From positions 1,798,001 through 1,862,000 of the forward strand of contig NZ_CP108101.1 of NCBI RefSeq assembly GCF_036195325.1: DNA of 64,000 nucleotides, written 5' to 3'. Source of the DNA: Streptomyces sp. NBC_00234. Its GTDB lineage: Bacteria > Actinomycetota > Actinomycetes > Streptomycetales > Streptomycetaceae. The notes below the pieces were generated by a model. That model had not been told where the DNA came from and searched no databases. It saw only the letters and a list, made by a program, of their open reading frames with translations. Below, one piece after another: positions 8,457 to 17,267 of the stretch (positions are counted from its first letter, which is position 1; the number at the start of each line of letters is the position of its first letter). The position numbers and the translations under genes were made by a program.

Positions 8457-8576
8457 TCAGGGGGAGGCGATCGAGGCGATCACGCCGATGATCACCGTGA
8501 TGAGCATCATCGCCCCGAAGACGAGGAGAAGCTTCTTCTGGCCGTTCTGGGGGTTCGGGTCGAGCACAGGAGACAT
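8457..8576 (-). CDS. 39-residue membrane peptide downstream of MFS exporter (SGM_5486-like)
   Basis: A very small protein: a polar start MSPVLDPNPQNGQKK, then one hydrophobic helix (about 16-36, LLLVFGAMMLITVIIGVIAS). It begins 17 bp after the stop of the MFS gene on the same strand. That fits what I recall as the SGM_5486 family of transporter-associated peptides. It may be an accessory or stabilising subunit of the exporter. The ribosome site is weak (CTGGGGCC), so translation may be coupled to the MFS gene. The assignment rests on memory of the family name plus position and shape. Confidence 0.68.
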   Translation of the reverse strand: MSPVLDPNPQNGQKKLLLVFGAMMLITVIIGVIASIASP

Positions 8577-8593
8577 GGCCCCAGTGTCGCATC

Positions 8594-9904
8594 TCAGCAT
8601 TCGTCCTCGATCGTCCGGTCCCGCCCGGCGAGCACGCCCGCCACCATCTGCGGCAGCATGAGCGACGCCATCAGGGCGATGGGCAGGCCCCAGCCACCGC
8701 TGTGCTGGTAGAGCACACCGACGAGCAGCGGGCCGGGGATCGAGATCAGATAGCCGGTGGACTGGGCGAACGCCGACAGCCTGACCACACCGGCGCCGGT
8801 GCGCGAGCGCATCCCGATCATCGTGAGGGCGAGCGGGAAGGCGCAGTTGGCGATGCCGAGGAGCAGTGCCCAGGCCCAGGCGCCGGACGCGGGCGCGAGG
8901 TAGAGGCCCGCATAGCCGACGAGACCGCAGACGCCCAGGAAGACGGCGATCGGCCCCTGGTTCCGCATGCGGGAGGCCACGCGCGGGATGACGAAGGCGA
9001 GCGGTACTCCCATCGCCATGGTGACCGCGAGCAGGACGCCCGCGGTGCCCGCCGAGACACCCGCGTCGCGGAAGATCTGCGGCATCCACCCCATGGTGAT
9101 GTACGCGGCGGTGGCCTGGAGGCCGAAGAAGCAGGCGAGGGCCCAGCCGGTCCTGCTGCGGGTGATCCGGAGAGCCGGGGCGTCCTGCGGCCGGTGGGCG
9201 GAGGGCCGTCCCGGCGCGTCGCCCCGTTCCCGTACGAGCGGAATCCACGGCAGGACCGCCGCGGCGGCGAGCACGGCCCAGACCGCGAGACCGGCCTTCC
9301 AACTTCCGCCGAACGCGTCCGTCATGGGCACGGTGACCGCCGCGGCGAGCGCGGTGCCCATGGCCAGGGCCATGGAGTAGAGCCCTGTCATGGTGCCGAC
9401 ACGGTCCGGGAACCAGCGCTTGACGATCACCGGCATCAGGATGTTGCTGACGGCGATGCCCATGAGGGCGAGGGCGCTGGCCGCGAGGAAGCCGGCCGTG
9501 CCGCCGACGAAGGGGCGGAGCGCGAGGCCGGCGGCGATGGCGACCATCCCCGCGCAGACGACCGCGCCGGCTCCGAAGCGGCGGGCGAGCCGGGGCGCCA
9601 TGATGCCGAAGAGCGCGAAGCAGAGCGGCGGTACGGAGGTGAGGACGCCTGCGACGCTGCCGCTCATGTGCAGCCCGTCCCGTACCTCTTCGAGGAGGGC
9701 GCCGAGGCTGGTGATGGCGGGACGCAGGTTGAGCGCGGCGAGGACGAGTCCGACCATGACCAGGCGCAGCAGCCACGGGGCGGGACCCTCCGCGATCCGG
9801 CCGGGCGGTTTACGCTCGGCCGCGGCCGGGTTCCGCAGGGTGGCGGCGGGGGCTTCGTGGAGGGTCGGGGTCCGTGTCTCGTCGTCGGGCATGTCGCCCA
9901 TCAT
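8594..9904 (-). CDS. MFS transporter, CynX/NimT family
   Basis: About 436 residues with 12 predicted membrane segments. The first repeat begins LVMVGLVLAALNLRPAITSLG, the typical start of CynX/NimT (cyanate/2-nitroimidazole) permeases. A charged central loop (RERGDAPGRPSAHRPQ) separates the halves. The substrate is unknown; relatives export small anions or drugs. The start is uncertain. An ATG at 9931 would lie inside the operator; tandem ATGs at 9904 and 9901, or 9892, are more plausible, though none has a good ribosome site. It diverges from a GntR regulator 45 bp away, so it is likely that regulator's target. A 39-residue peptide gene follows. Confidence 0.88.
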   Translation of the reverse strand: MMGDMPDDETRTPTLHEAPAATLRNPAAAERKPPGRIAEGPAPWLLRLVMVGLVLAALNLRPAITSLGALLEEVRDGLHMSGSVAGVLTSVPPLCFALFGIMAPRLARRFGAGAVVCAGMVAIAAGLALRPFVGGTAGFLAASALALMGIAVSNILMPVIVKRWFPDRVGTMTGLYSMALAMGTALAAAVTVPMTDAFGGSWKAGLAVWAVLAAAAVLPWIPLVRERGDAPGRPSAHRPQDAPALRITRSRTGWALACFFGLQATAAYITMGWMPQIFRDAGVSAGTAGVLLAVTMAMGVPLAFVIPRVASRMRNQGPIAVFLGVCGLVGYAGLYLAPASGAWAWALLLGIANCAFPLALTMIGMRSRTGAGVVRLSAFAQSTGYLISIPGPLLVGVLYQHSGGWGLPIALMASLMLPQMVAGVLAGRDRTIEDEC

Positions 9905-9916
9905 AGAATCATGGGA

Positions 9917-9934
9917 TGATTGGTTGTCCAATCA
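9917..9934. promoter_or_regulatory. GntR (FadR-type) operator between regulator and MFS exporter
   Basis: TGATTGGTTGTCCAATCA has perfect 7-bp arms (TGATTGG/CCAATCA) around four central bases. This is the size and symmetry of FadR-subfamily operators. It sits between the divergent MFS and GntR genes, 15 bp before the GntR start. It would repress both directions when bound. Confidence 0.75.
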
Positions 9935-9949
9935 CGAACAAGGAGCACC

Positions 9950-10624
9950 ATGGCGCTGACGTCTCCGCGGCGTTCGGCACTCGCCGATCAGGTGATTGCC
10001 CAGCTGAGGAACCAGATCACCTCCGGCGAGTGGCCCGTGGGTTCACGGATTCCCACCGAGCCCGAGCTGGTCGAGCAGCTGGGGGTGGCCCGCAACACCG
10101 TCCGTGAGGCGGTGCGCGCGCTCGCGCACAACGGCCTGCTGGACATCCGGCAGGGCTCCGGCACGTATGTCGTCGCCACCAGCGAGCTGGCCGGTGTGAT
10201 GCACCGGCGGTTCGCCTCCGCCGACCCGCGCCACGTCGCCGAGCTGCGCTCGACGCTGGAGTCCTCGGCCGCCCGGCTGGCCGCCGTCCGGCGCACGGAC
10301 CGGGATCTGCGGCAGCTCGACGCGCTGATGGCCCGGCGCGAGGAGACCTGGGCGGCGGGGGACGCGGAGGCGTTCGTGGCGGCCGACGCGACGCTGCACC
10401 TGGCCGTGGTCGCCGCCTCGCACAACGACGTGCTCACGGAGCTCTACGCGGACCTGGGCGACCTGCTGCGCGACTACCTCCGCGACGACATCGGCCCCGA
10501 GCTGCGGCCCGAGAACCACATGGACCACGCACGGCTGGTCGAGGCGATCCGGGCCGGCGACGCCGAGACCGCCGCCGCGGAGGCCGCGAGCCACGCGCTG
10601 AGCTGCCTGGTGGACCGGGTCTGA
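9950..10624 (+). CDS. FadR-subfamily GntR transcriptional regulator
   Basis: 224 residues. The N-terminal winged helix (about 5-70) carries ADQVIAQLRNQITSGEWPVG and the RNTVREAVRALAHNGLLDIRQGSGTYV recognition region. The all-helical FCD effector domain (about 85-215) shows RSTLESSAARLAA, the DATLHLAVVAASHN metal/ligand motif and NHMDHARLVEAI. FCD domains bind small acids or metal. ATG at 9950 follows AAGGAGCACC. An upstream GTG-type start exists but would place the operator inside the gene. It is probably autoregulated and controls the divergent exporter, whose substrate may be its ligand. Confidence 0.92.
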   Translation: MALTSPRRSALADQVIAQLRNQITSGEWPVGSRIPTEPELVEQLGVARNTVREAVRALAHNGLLDIRQGSGTYVVATSELAGVMHRRFASADPRHVAELRSTLESSAARLAAVRRTDRDLRQLDALMARREETWAAGDAEAFVAADATLHLAVVAASHNDVLTELYADLGDLLRDYLRDDIGPELRPENHMDHARLVEAIRAGDAETAAAEAASHALSCLVDRV

Positions 10625-10634
10625 GTCCCTGGTT

Positions 10635-10668
10635 CCTGTCCGCAGAGTCTCGTCCGGCCGCGGACAGG
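10635..10668. terminator. Hairpin between convergent genes
   Basis: CCTGTCCGC (10635-10643) pairs with GCGGACAGG (10660-10668) between the ends of the GntR gene and the secreted-protein gene. The loop is 16 nt. Confidence 0.7.
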
Positions 10669-10670
10669 CC

Positions 10671-11042
10671 CTAGGAGCCCGGGCGGTGGCTGACCCAGGC
10701 CGATGCGACCTCTTTCCAGCAGCGGTCGTCGAGCCGCACGGTCCGGCCGGGCTCCACCGCGACCGCCTTGCCGTCCGCGTCGACGTCCCACCAGCGGGTG
10801 CACTCGGTGTGCAGCTGCACCAGGTCGATGGAGGGGTACGGGTTGTGGCAGTACGCGATGACCCGGGAGCCCTCGACCGACGTACGGCATTCCGAGCCCG
10901 CGGGCTCGGGAGTGGGGGCGAGGGGGGCGGCGGCCCCGGAGCCGGCCCGGTTCGCCGCGTACACGCCGACAGGGGTGACGAGTCCGGCGACGGCGGCCGA
11001 GACGGCCAGCAGGGCCGAGGTTCGGCGACGCGTGGGGTGCAC
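10671..11042 (-). CDS. Secreted or membrane-anchored protein of unknown function
   Basis: 123 residues. An Arg-rich N terminus (HPTRRRTS) and a hydrophobic stretch (about 10-30) form a signal peptide or anchor. A Pro/Ala linker follows, then a small domain (about 50-123) with conserved-looking Trp residues and three Cys (CRTSVEG, YCHNPYP, ECTRWWDVD, RCWKEV) that could form disulfides outside the cell. The GTG at 11042 has a GGAGGAG ribosome site at ideal spacing; upstream starts lack one. No family is recognised. It is convergent with gntR and divergent from nothing obvious. Confidence 0.75.
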   Translation of the reverse strand: MHPTRRRTSALLAVSAAVAGLVTPVGVYAANRAGSGAAAPLAPTPEPAGSECRTSVEGSRVIAYCHNPYPSIDLVQLHTECTRWWDVDADGKAVAVEPGRTVRLDDRCWKEVASAWVSHRPGS

Positions 11043-11146
11043 AGCAGTCTCCTCCCCGCAGCCTGACCAAAAGTCCGGTTCCACCACATTCTGCGGTGGA
11101 TCGACCATCTTTTCGACCTGAGGCGGCGGGGCCGAGGTCCCCCGGA

Positions 11147-11207
11147 CGCACGACGGCCGCGTACCGCCGCCGGGAGTCCCGGGGAAGCGGTACGCGGCCT
11201 TCGTGCG
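11147..11207 (-). terminator. Terminator of the fabG-fabI operon
   Basis: A long hairpin with GGCCGCGTACCG (11155-11166) and CGGTACGCGGCC (11188-11199), extended by CGCACGA/TCGTGCG. It lies 11 bp beyond the fabI stop. Confidence 0.8.
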
Positions 11208-11217
11208 CGCGAAGGGG

Positions 11218-11985
11218 TCAGGCGCCCATCATGTGCACGCCACCGTCGACGTGGATGATCTCGCCCGTCGTCTTCGGGAAGAAGTCCGAGAGCAGCGCGA
11301 CGACACCGCGGCCGGCCGGCTCCGGGTCGGACATGTCCCACGCCAGCGGGGAGCGGTGGTTCCAGACGTCCGCGAGCTCGCCGAAGCCCGGGATGGACTT
11401 GGCGGCCATGGAGCCGAGCGGTCCGGCCGAGATCAGGTTGCAGCGGATGCTGTCCTTGCCGAGGTCACGGGCGAGGTAGCGGGAGGTGGCCTCCAGCGCC
11501 GCCTTGGCCGGGCCCATCCAGTCGTACTGGGGCCAGGCGAACTGCGCGTCGAAGGTGAGGCCGACGATCGAGCCGCCCTCGCTCATCAGCGGCTTGCAGG
11601 CCATGGCGAGCGACTTCAGCGAGAACGCCGAGACGTGCATCGCGGTGGCGACCGACTCGAAGGGGGTGTTCAGGAAGTTGCCGCCGAGCGCGTCCTGCGG
11701 CGCGAAGCCGATGGAGTGCACGACGCCGTCGAGCGAACCGAGCTCGTCGCGGACCAGGCCGGCGAGGCGGTCCAGGTGCTCGTCGTTGGTCACGTCCAGC
11801 TCGATGACCTTCGCCGGCTTGGGCAGCTTCTTGGCGATGCGCTCGGTCAGCGTGGGCCGGGGCCAGGCGGTGAGAATGACCTCGGCGCCCTGCTCCTGGG
11901 CCACCTTCGCGGTGTGGAAAGCGATGGACGACTCCATCAGCACACCCGTGATGAGGATGCGCTTGCCGTCGAGAATTCCGCTCAT
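11218..11985 (-). CDS. fabI: Enoyl-[acyl-carrier-protein] reductase (InhA/FabI type)
   Basis: 255 residues, an SDR-fold NADH-dependent enoyl-ACP reductase of FAS II. The nucleotide-binding N terminus reads KRILITGVLMESSIAFHTA. The active site is Tyr154-x6-Lys161 in QYDWMGPAK, matching Tyr158/Lys165 of InhA. The C terminus has TGEIIHVDGGVHMMGA. It reduces trans-2-enoyl-ACP in fatty-acid elongation. It starts 5 bp after the fabG stop, probably coupled, because its own ribosome site is poor. The fabG-inhA order is the mabA-inhA arrangement of mycobacteria. A terminator follows. Confidence 0.96.
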   Translation of the reverse strand: MSGILDGKRILITGVLMESSIAFHTAKVAQEQGAEVILTAWPRPTLTERIAKKLPKPAKVIELDVTNDEHLDRLAGLVRDELGSLDGVVHSIGFAPQDALGGNFLNTPFESVATAMHVSAFSLKSLAMACKPLMSEGGSIVGLTFDAQFAWPQYDWMGPAKAALEATSRYLARDLGKDSIRCNLISAGPLGSMAAKSIPGFGELADVWNHRSPLAWDMSDPEPAGRGVVALLSDFFPKTTGEIIHVDGGVHMMGA

Positions 11986-11990
11986 GGTGA

Positions 11991-12710
11991 TCAGTGACCC
12001 ATGCCCAATCCGCCGTCAACGGGGATGACGGCTCCAGTGATGTACGACGCGTCGTCGGAGGCGAGGAAGCGCACGGCTGCGGCGATCTCCCCGGGCTGCG
12101 CGTAGCGGCCGAGCGGCACCTGGGCGACGATGCCCTTGCGCTGCTCCTCGGTGAGCACCTGGGTCATGTCGGTGTCGACAAACCCGGGCGCGACGACGTT
12201 GAAAGTGATGTTCCGCGAGCCGAGCTCGCGGGCCAGCGACCGGGCGAAGCCGACAAGGCCCGCCTTGGAAGCGGCGTAGTTCGCCTGTCCGGCGGAGCCG
12301 AGGAGGCCCACGACGGAGGAGATCAGGACGACACGGCCCTTCTTGGCGCGCAGCATGCCGCGGTTGGCGCGCTTGACGACCCGGAAGGTGCCGGTGAGGT
12401 TGGTGTCGAGCACCGACGTGAAGTCGTCCTCGGACATCCGCATCAGCAACTGGTCCTTGGTGATACCGGCGTTGGCGACCAGCACCTCGACGGGACCGTG
12501 CTTCTCCTCGATCTCCTTGTATGCCTGCTCCACCTGCTCGGTGTCCGTGATGTCGCAGCGGACGGCCAGGCAGCCCGCCTCGGTGAGTTCCTCGGGCGGC
12601 TCGCCGGAGCGGTAGGTGATCGCGACCTTGTCGCCGTTGTCGGCGAAAGCGCGGGCGATGGCGAGGCCGATGCCCCGGTTTCCTCCGGTGACGAGAACCG
12701 AGCGGCTCAA
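11991..12710 (-). CDS. fabG: 3-oxoacyl-[acyl-carrier-protein] reductase
   Basis: 239 residues, a classical SDR. The cofactor motif is TGGNRGIG (8-15), NAG is at 80-82, and the catalytic residues are Ser132, Tyr145 and Lys149 (NYAASK). The C-terminal GAVIPVDGGLGMGH is typical of FabG. It reduces beta-ketoacyl-ACP with NADPH in FAS II. The start is a TTG at 12710 with an AGGGTGA ribosome site; no better ATG/GTG precedes the conserved SRSVLVTGG. It heads the fabG-fabI operon and diverges from tldD. Two GGTACC palindromes (12736, 12755) lie in the shared upstream region. Confidence 0.95.
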   Translation of the reverse strand: MSRSVLVTGGNRGIGLAIARAFADNGDKVAITYRSGEPPEELTEAGCLAVRCDITDTEQVEQAYKEIEEKHGPVEVLVANAGITKDQLLMRMSEDDFTSVLDTNLTGTFRVVKRANRGMLRAKKGRVVLISSVVGLLGSAGQANYAASKAGLVGFARSLARELGSRNITFNVVAPGFVDTDMTQVLTEEQRKGIVAQVPLGRYAQPGEIAAAVRFLASDDASYITGAVIPVDGGLGMGH

Positions 12711-12935
12711 CGGATCACCCTTTCCTTGGCGGTCTGGTACCTCGAAAACCTATCGGTACCGTGCCTTGTACGGAGAATCGCCCTCTGACAGCGCCGCCGC
12801 GTGGCCACTGTGGGGTTCCTACAGAAGAGCGCGGGGCAGGGAAACAGGACAGCGAAAAGCGAAGGCCCCGAGCGGCCGTACCCACCATGATTCACTGCGG
12901 AGACATTTGTGCAGAGGTGGAGAAGGGGAGCCCAC

Positions 12936-14459
12936 GTGGCCCACGAGGTAGATCAGTCATTCCTGGCGCTGCCGCTGCGTGCCCTCGCCGACGCGGCGCT
13001 CGCACGCGCCCGCGCGCTCGGTGCGGTGCACGCCGACTTCCGGTTCGAGAGGGTACGCAGCGCCGGCTGGCGGCTGCGCGACGCGCGGCCCTCCGGATCG
13101 TCGGACACCACCGACCTGGGGTACGCCGTACGGGTCGTGCACGGCGGGGCGTGGGGGTTCGCGTCCGGGGTGGACCTGACCATGGACGCCGCGGCGAAGG
13201 TGGCCTCGCAGGCCGTGGCCATGGCCAAGCTGTCGGCGAAGGTGATCGCCTCCGCGGGCTCGGACGAGCGGGTGGAGCTGGCCGACGAGCCCTCGCACGG
13301 CGAACGGACCTGGGTCTCGGCCTACGACGTCGACCCGTTCTCCGTACCGGACGAGGAGAAGACGGGGCTGCTCGCCGAGTGGAGCAGCCGGCTCCTGGGC
13401 GCCGAAGGTGTCGCGCATGTCGACGCCTCGCTGATGACCGTCCACGAGAACAAGTTCTACGCGGACACCGCGGGCACCGTCACCACGCAGCAGCGGGTGC
13501 GGGTGCATCCGCAGCTCACGGCGGTCGCCGTGGACGGGACGACCGGTGAGTTCGACTCGATGCGGACCATCGCTCCGCCGGTCGGGCGCGGCTGGGAGTA
13601 CCTGACGGGCACCGGCTGGGACTGGGACGCCGAGCTGGAGCGGATTCCGGGGCTGCTCGCCGAGAAGATGCGGGCGCCGAGCGTCGAGGCGGGGACGTAC
13701 GACCTGGTCGTCGACCCGTCCAACCTCTGGCTGACCATCCACGAGTCGATCGGCCACGCCACCGAGCTCGACCGCGCGCTGGGCTACGAGGCGGCGTACG
13801 CGGGGACCTCGTTCGCCACCTTCGACCAGCTGGGCAAGCTGGCGTACGGCTCCCCCGTGATGAACGTGACGGGCGACCGGACCGCCGAGCACGGGCTCGC
13901 GACCATCGGGTACGACGACGAGGGCGTCGAGGCGCAGTCGTGGGACCTGGTGAAGGACGGGACGCTGGTCGGCTACCAGCTGGACCGCCGGATCGCGAAG
14001 CTGACGGGTCTGGGCCGGTCCAACGGCTGTGCCTACGCGGACTCCCCCGGCCATGTGCCGGTGCAGCGCATGGCGAACGTGTCGCTGGCGGCCGATCCCG
14101 GTGGGCTGTCCACCGAGGACCTGATCGGCGGCGTGGAGCGCGGTATCTACGTGGTCGGCGACCGGTCGTGGTCCATCGACATGCAGCGCTACAACTTCCA
14201 GTTCACCGGGCAGCGCTTCTTCCGGATCGAGAACGGCAAGCTGGCCGGCCAGCTCCGCGACGTCGCCTACCAGGCGACGACCACCGACTTCTGGGGCTCG
14301 ATGGAGAAGGTGGGCGGCCCGCAGACGTACGTCCTGGGCGGCGCCTTCAACTGCGGCAAGGCCCAGCCGGGCCAGGTCGCCGCCGTCTCGCACGGCTGCC
14401 CCTCCGCCCTCTTCCGAGGCGTGAACATCCTCAACACCACGCAGGAGGCAGGACGATGA
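12936..14459 (+). CDS. tldD: TldD-type metalloprotease subunit
   Basis: 507 residues of the TldD/PmbA family. The zinc-binding HExxxH motif is visible as HESIGH (269-274), followed by ATELDRALGYE. Glycine-rich C-terminal motifs (DYVRG-like and NCGKAQPGQ) follow. TldD pairs with TldE to form a cytoplasmic zinc protease known from microcin B17 maturation, CcdA degradation and RiPP processing; the natural substrate here is unknown. The GTG at 12936 has AAGGGGAG just upstream and gives AHEVDQSFLALP; a GTG 27 bp earlier lacks a site. It overlaps tldE by ATGA. Confidence 0.92.
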   Translation: MAHEVDQSFLALPLRALADAALARARALGAVHADFRFERVRSAGWRLRDARPSGSSDTTDLGYAVRVVHGGAWGFASGVDLTMDAAAKVASQAVAMAKLSAKVIASAGSDERVELADEPSHGERTWVSAYDVDPFSVPDEEKTGLLAEWSSRLLGAEGVAHVDASLMTVHENKFYADTAGTVTTQQRVRVHPQLTAVAVDGTTGEFDSMRTIAPPVGRGWEYLTGTGWDWDAELERIPGLLAEKMRAPSVEAGTYDLVVDPSNLWLTIHESIGHATELDRALGYEAAYAGTSFATFDQLGKLAYGSPVMNVTGDRTAEHGLATIGYDDEGVEAQSWDLVKDGTLVGYQLDRRIAKLTGLGRSNGCAYADSPGHVPVQRMANVSLAADPGGLSTEDLIGGVERGIYVVGDRSWSIDMQRYNFQFTGQRFFRIENGKLAGQLRDVAYQATTTDFWGSMEKVGGPQTYVLGGAFNCGKAQPGQVAAVSHGCPSALFRGVNILNTTQEAGR

Positions 14460-15850
14460 GCCGGGTCAGCAAGCCCTACGAGATCGTCGAGCGGGCCCTG
14501 GAGCTGTCCACCGCCGACGGGTGCGTCGTCATCGCCGACGAGAGCTCCTCGGCCAACCTGCGCTGGGCCGGCAACGCGCTCACCACGAACGGGGTGACCC
14601 GGGGGCGGACGCTCACCGTCATCGCCACGGTGGACGGCGCCGAGGGCACGGCATCCGGCGTGGTGTCCCGCTCGGCCGTCACCGCCGCCGATCTGGAGCC
14701 GCTCGTCCGCGCCGCCGAGGCCGCCGCCCGCGGGGCAGGTCCGGCCGAGGACGCCCAGCCGCTGGTCTCCGGCGTGCCGGTCTCCCCCGACTTCACGGAC
14801 GCCCCGGCCGAGACGGACGCCGAGGTGTTCGCCGACTTCGCCCCCGCGCTCGGTGACGCCTTCGCCCGCGCCAGGGCCGGAGGCCGTGAGCTGTACGGCT
14901 TCGCCAACCACGAGATGACCTCGACGTACGTCGGTACGTCGACGGGGCTGCGGCTGCGTCACGACCAGCCGAACGGCACCCTGGAGCTGAACGCCAAGTC
15001 CCCCGACCGTTCGCGTTCGGCCTGGGCGGGCCGCTCCACCCGGGACTTCAAGGACGTCGACCCGGCGTCGCTGGACGCGGAGCTCGCGAAGCGGCTCGGC
15101 TGGGCGGAGCGCCGTATCGAACTGCCTGCCGGGCGGTACGAGACGCTGCTGCCGCCGACGGCCGTGGCCGACCTGCTGATCTACCAGCTGTGGTCGTCGA
15201 CCGCGCGGGACGCCGCCGAGGGCCGGACGGTCTTCTCCAAGCCGGGCGGGGGTACGCGGATCGGCGACAAGCTGTCCGGGCTGCCGCTGACCCTGCGCAG
15301 CGACCCGCACGCGCCGGGGCTCGAATCCGCGCCGTTCGTGATCGCCCACGCCTCCGGGGACGGCGCCTCCGTCTTCGACAACGGTCTGCCGCTCGCGCCG
15401 ACGGACTGGCTGAAGGACGGCAGGCTGGAGCGTCTGACCACGACACGGCACTCCGCGGGCCTGACGGGTCTGCCGGTCGCCCCGGCCATCGACAATCTGC
15501 TCCTCGACGCCGGCGGTGAGCGTTCCCTGGACGAGATGGTCGCCGCGACGACCGGCCGGGCCCTGCTGCTGACCTGCATGTGGTACATCCGGGAGGTCGA
15601 CCCGGCGACGCTGCTGCTGACCGGGCTGACCCGCGACGGGGTGTATCTCGTCGAGGACGGCGAGGTCGTCGGCGAGGTGAACAACTTCCGGTTCAACGAG
15701 TCGCCCGTCGATCTGCTGTCGCGGGCCACGGAAGCGGGCCGTACGGAGAAGACGCTGCCGCGCGAGTGGGGCGACTGGTTCACCCGGGCCGCCATGCCGG
15801 CGCTCCGGATCCCGGACTTCAACATGAGCTCGGTCAGCCTCGGCGTATGA
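14456..15850 (+). CDS. tldE: TldE/PmbA-type metalloprotease partner subunit
   Basis: 464 residues of the PmbA/TldE family, the non-zinc partner of TldD (no HExxxH). Recognisable segments include ADESSSANLRWAGNALTTNG near the N terminus, LIYQLWSSTARDAAEGRTVFS in the middle, and MWYIREVDPATLLLTGLTRDGVYLVEDGEVV with NNFRFNESP near the C terminus. It overlaps tldD by four bases, so the subunits are co-translated. The tldDE unit sits apart from any recognisable RiPP gene here. A short gap leads to tyrS. Confidence 0.92.
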   Translation: MSRVSKPYEIVERALELSTADGCVVIADESSSANLRWAGNALTTNGVTRGRTLTVIATVDGAEGTASGVVSRSAVTAADLEPLVRAAEAAARGAGPAEDAQPLVSGVPVSPDFTDAPAETDAEVFADFAPALGDAFARARAGGRELYGFANHEMTSTYVGTSTGLRLRHDQPNGTLELNAKSPDRSRSAWAGRSTRDFKDVDPASLDAELAKRLGWAERRIELPAGRYETLLPPTAVADLLIYQLWSSTARDAAEGRTVFSKPGGGTRIGDKLSGLPLTLRSDPHAPGLESAPFVIAHASGDGASVFDNGLPLAPTDWLKDGRLERLTTTRHSAGLTGLPVAPAIDNLLLDAGGERSLDEMVAATTGRALLLTCMWYIREVDPATLLLTGLTRDGVYLVEDGEVVGEVNNFRFNESPVDLLSRATEAGRTEKTLPREWGDWFTRAAMPALRIPDFNMSSVSLGV

Positions 15851-15902
15851 CCGCCCTAGACTGACCGGTGCCATTCCACACGAGTAGAGGAGACACGGAA
15901 CC

Positions 15903-17171
15903 GTGACGGACATCGTCGACGAGCTGAAGTGGCGCGGGCTGTTCGCCCAGTCCACTGACGAGGACGCACTGCGCAAGGCTCTCGCGGACGGTCCGGTCAC
16001 GTTCTATTGCGGCTACGACCCCACCGCGGCCAGTCTGCACGTCGGGCACCTGGTCCAGGTGCTCACCATGCGCCGGCTCCAGCAGGCCGGGCTCCGGCCG
16101 CTGGCTCTGGTGGGCGGGGCGACGGGTCAGATCGGTGACCCGCGCCCGACCGCCGAGCGCACGCTGAACGACCCGGAGACGGTCGCCGCCTGGGTGGCGC
16201 GGCTGCGGGCCCAGATCGAGCCGTTCCTGTCCTTCGAGGGCGAGAACGCGGCGGTCATGGTGAACAACCTGGACTGGACCGCCGGCCTGTCGGCGATCGA
16301 GTTCCTGCGGGACATCGGCAAGCACTTCCGCGTCAACAAGATGCTCACGAAGGACTCCATCGCCCGGCGTCTGGAGTCCGACGAGGGCATCAGCTACACC
16401 GAGTTCAGCTACCAGCTGCTCCAGAGCATGGACTTCCTGGAGCTGTACCGGCGCTACGGCTGCACCTTGCAGCAGGGCGGCAGCGACCAGTGGGGCAACC
16501 TCACGGCGGGCCTCGACCTGATCCACCGCCTGGAGCCGGGTGCCGCGGTGCACGCGCTGGCGACGCCGCTGATGGTGAAGGCGGACGGGACGAAGTTCGG
16601 CAAGTCCGAGAGCGGCGCCGTCTGGCTCGACGCGGAGATGACGACGCCGTACGCCTTCTACCAGTTCTGGCTGAACGCGGACGACCGGGACATCTCGCGG
16701 TACATGCGCATCCTCAGCTTCCGGAGCCCCGAGGAGCTCGAGGAGCTGGAGAAGCTGACCGAGGAGCGTCCGCAGGCCCGTTCCGCGCAGCGTGCGCTGG
16801 CCGAGGAACTGACCACGCTGGTGCACGGTGGCGAGCAGTGCGCCGCCGTCATCGCCGCGTCGAAGGCGCTCTTCGGCCAGGGTGACCTGGCCGAGCTGGA
16901 CGAGGCGACGTTGAGCGCCGCGCTCTCCGAGGTGCCCCACGCGCGGGTCACCGAGCTCGGCCCGCTGGTCGACCTGCTGGTCGAGGTCGGTCTGGCACCG
17001 AGCAAGTCGGGTGCCCGCCGGACGGTCAAGGAGGGCGGCGCCTACGTGAACAACGTGAAGGTCGCGGACGGCGAGAGCGCTCCGGCCCACGAGGAACTGC
17101 TGCACGGACGCTGGCTGGTACTGCGCCGGGGCAAGAAGAACCTGGCGGCCATCGAGGTCACGGCCGGCTGA
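15903..17171 (+). CDS. tyrS: Tyrosyl-tRNA synthetase
   Basis: 422 residues, a class I aminoacyl-tRNA synthetase. The HIGH signature is HVGH (46-49), the tyrosine-binding region contains [12 protein letters not shown], and KFGKS (231-235) is the KMSKS loop. The C-terminal S4 RNA-binding domain (about 355-420) includes [18 protein letters not shown]. It charges tRNA-Tyr. The GTG start follows GAGGAGACACGGAACC. No T-box leader is visible, as expected for actinobacteria. It may share a transcript with tldDE (52-bp gap). A perfect hairpin terminator follows. Confidence 0.97.
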   Translation: MTDIVDELKWRGLFAQSTDEDALRKALADGPVTFYCGYDPTAASLHVGHLVQVLTMRRLQQAGLRPLALVGGATGQIGDPRPTAERTLNDPETVAAWVARLRAQIEPFLSFEGENAAVMVNNLDWTAGLSAIEFLRDIGKHFRVNKMLTKDSIARRLESDEGISYTEFSYQLLQSMDFLELYRRYGCTLQQGGSDQWGNLTAGLDLIHRLEPGAAVHALATPLMVKADGTKFGKSESGAVWLDAEMTTPYAFYQFWLNADDRDISRYMRILSFRSPEELEELEKLTEERPQARSAQRALAEELTTLVHGGEQCAAVIAASKALFGQGDLAELDEATLSAALSEVPHARVTELGPLVDLLVEVGLAPSKSGARRTVKEGGAYVNNVKVADGESAPAHEELLHGRWLVLRRGKKNLAAIEVTAG

Positions 17172-17212
17172 CACCGGTACGGACCGCGTCCGCACCGTCG
17201 GACCACAGAACA

Positions 17213-17248
17213 CAGCGGCCGGACACGCCCAGGCGTGTCCGGCCGCTG
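17213..17248. terminator. Bidirectional hairpin terminator after tyrS
   Basis: CAGCGGCCGGACACGCC pairs with GGCGTGTCCGGCCGCTG almost without a loop, between tyrS and the convergent GlsB/YeaQ gene. Confidence 0.85.
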
Positions 17249-17267
17249 TGCTGCGCGCACGAACGGG

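Noticed and set aside
15851..15902. T-box leader for tyrS
   Set aside because: The gap is only 52 bp and has no T-box sequence; actinobacterial tyrS genes rarely use one.
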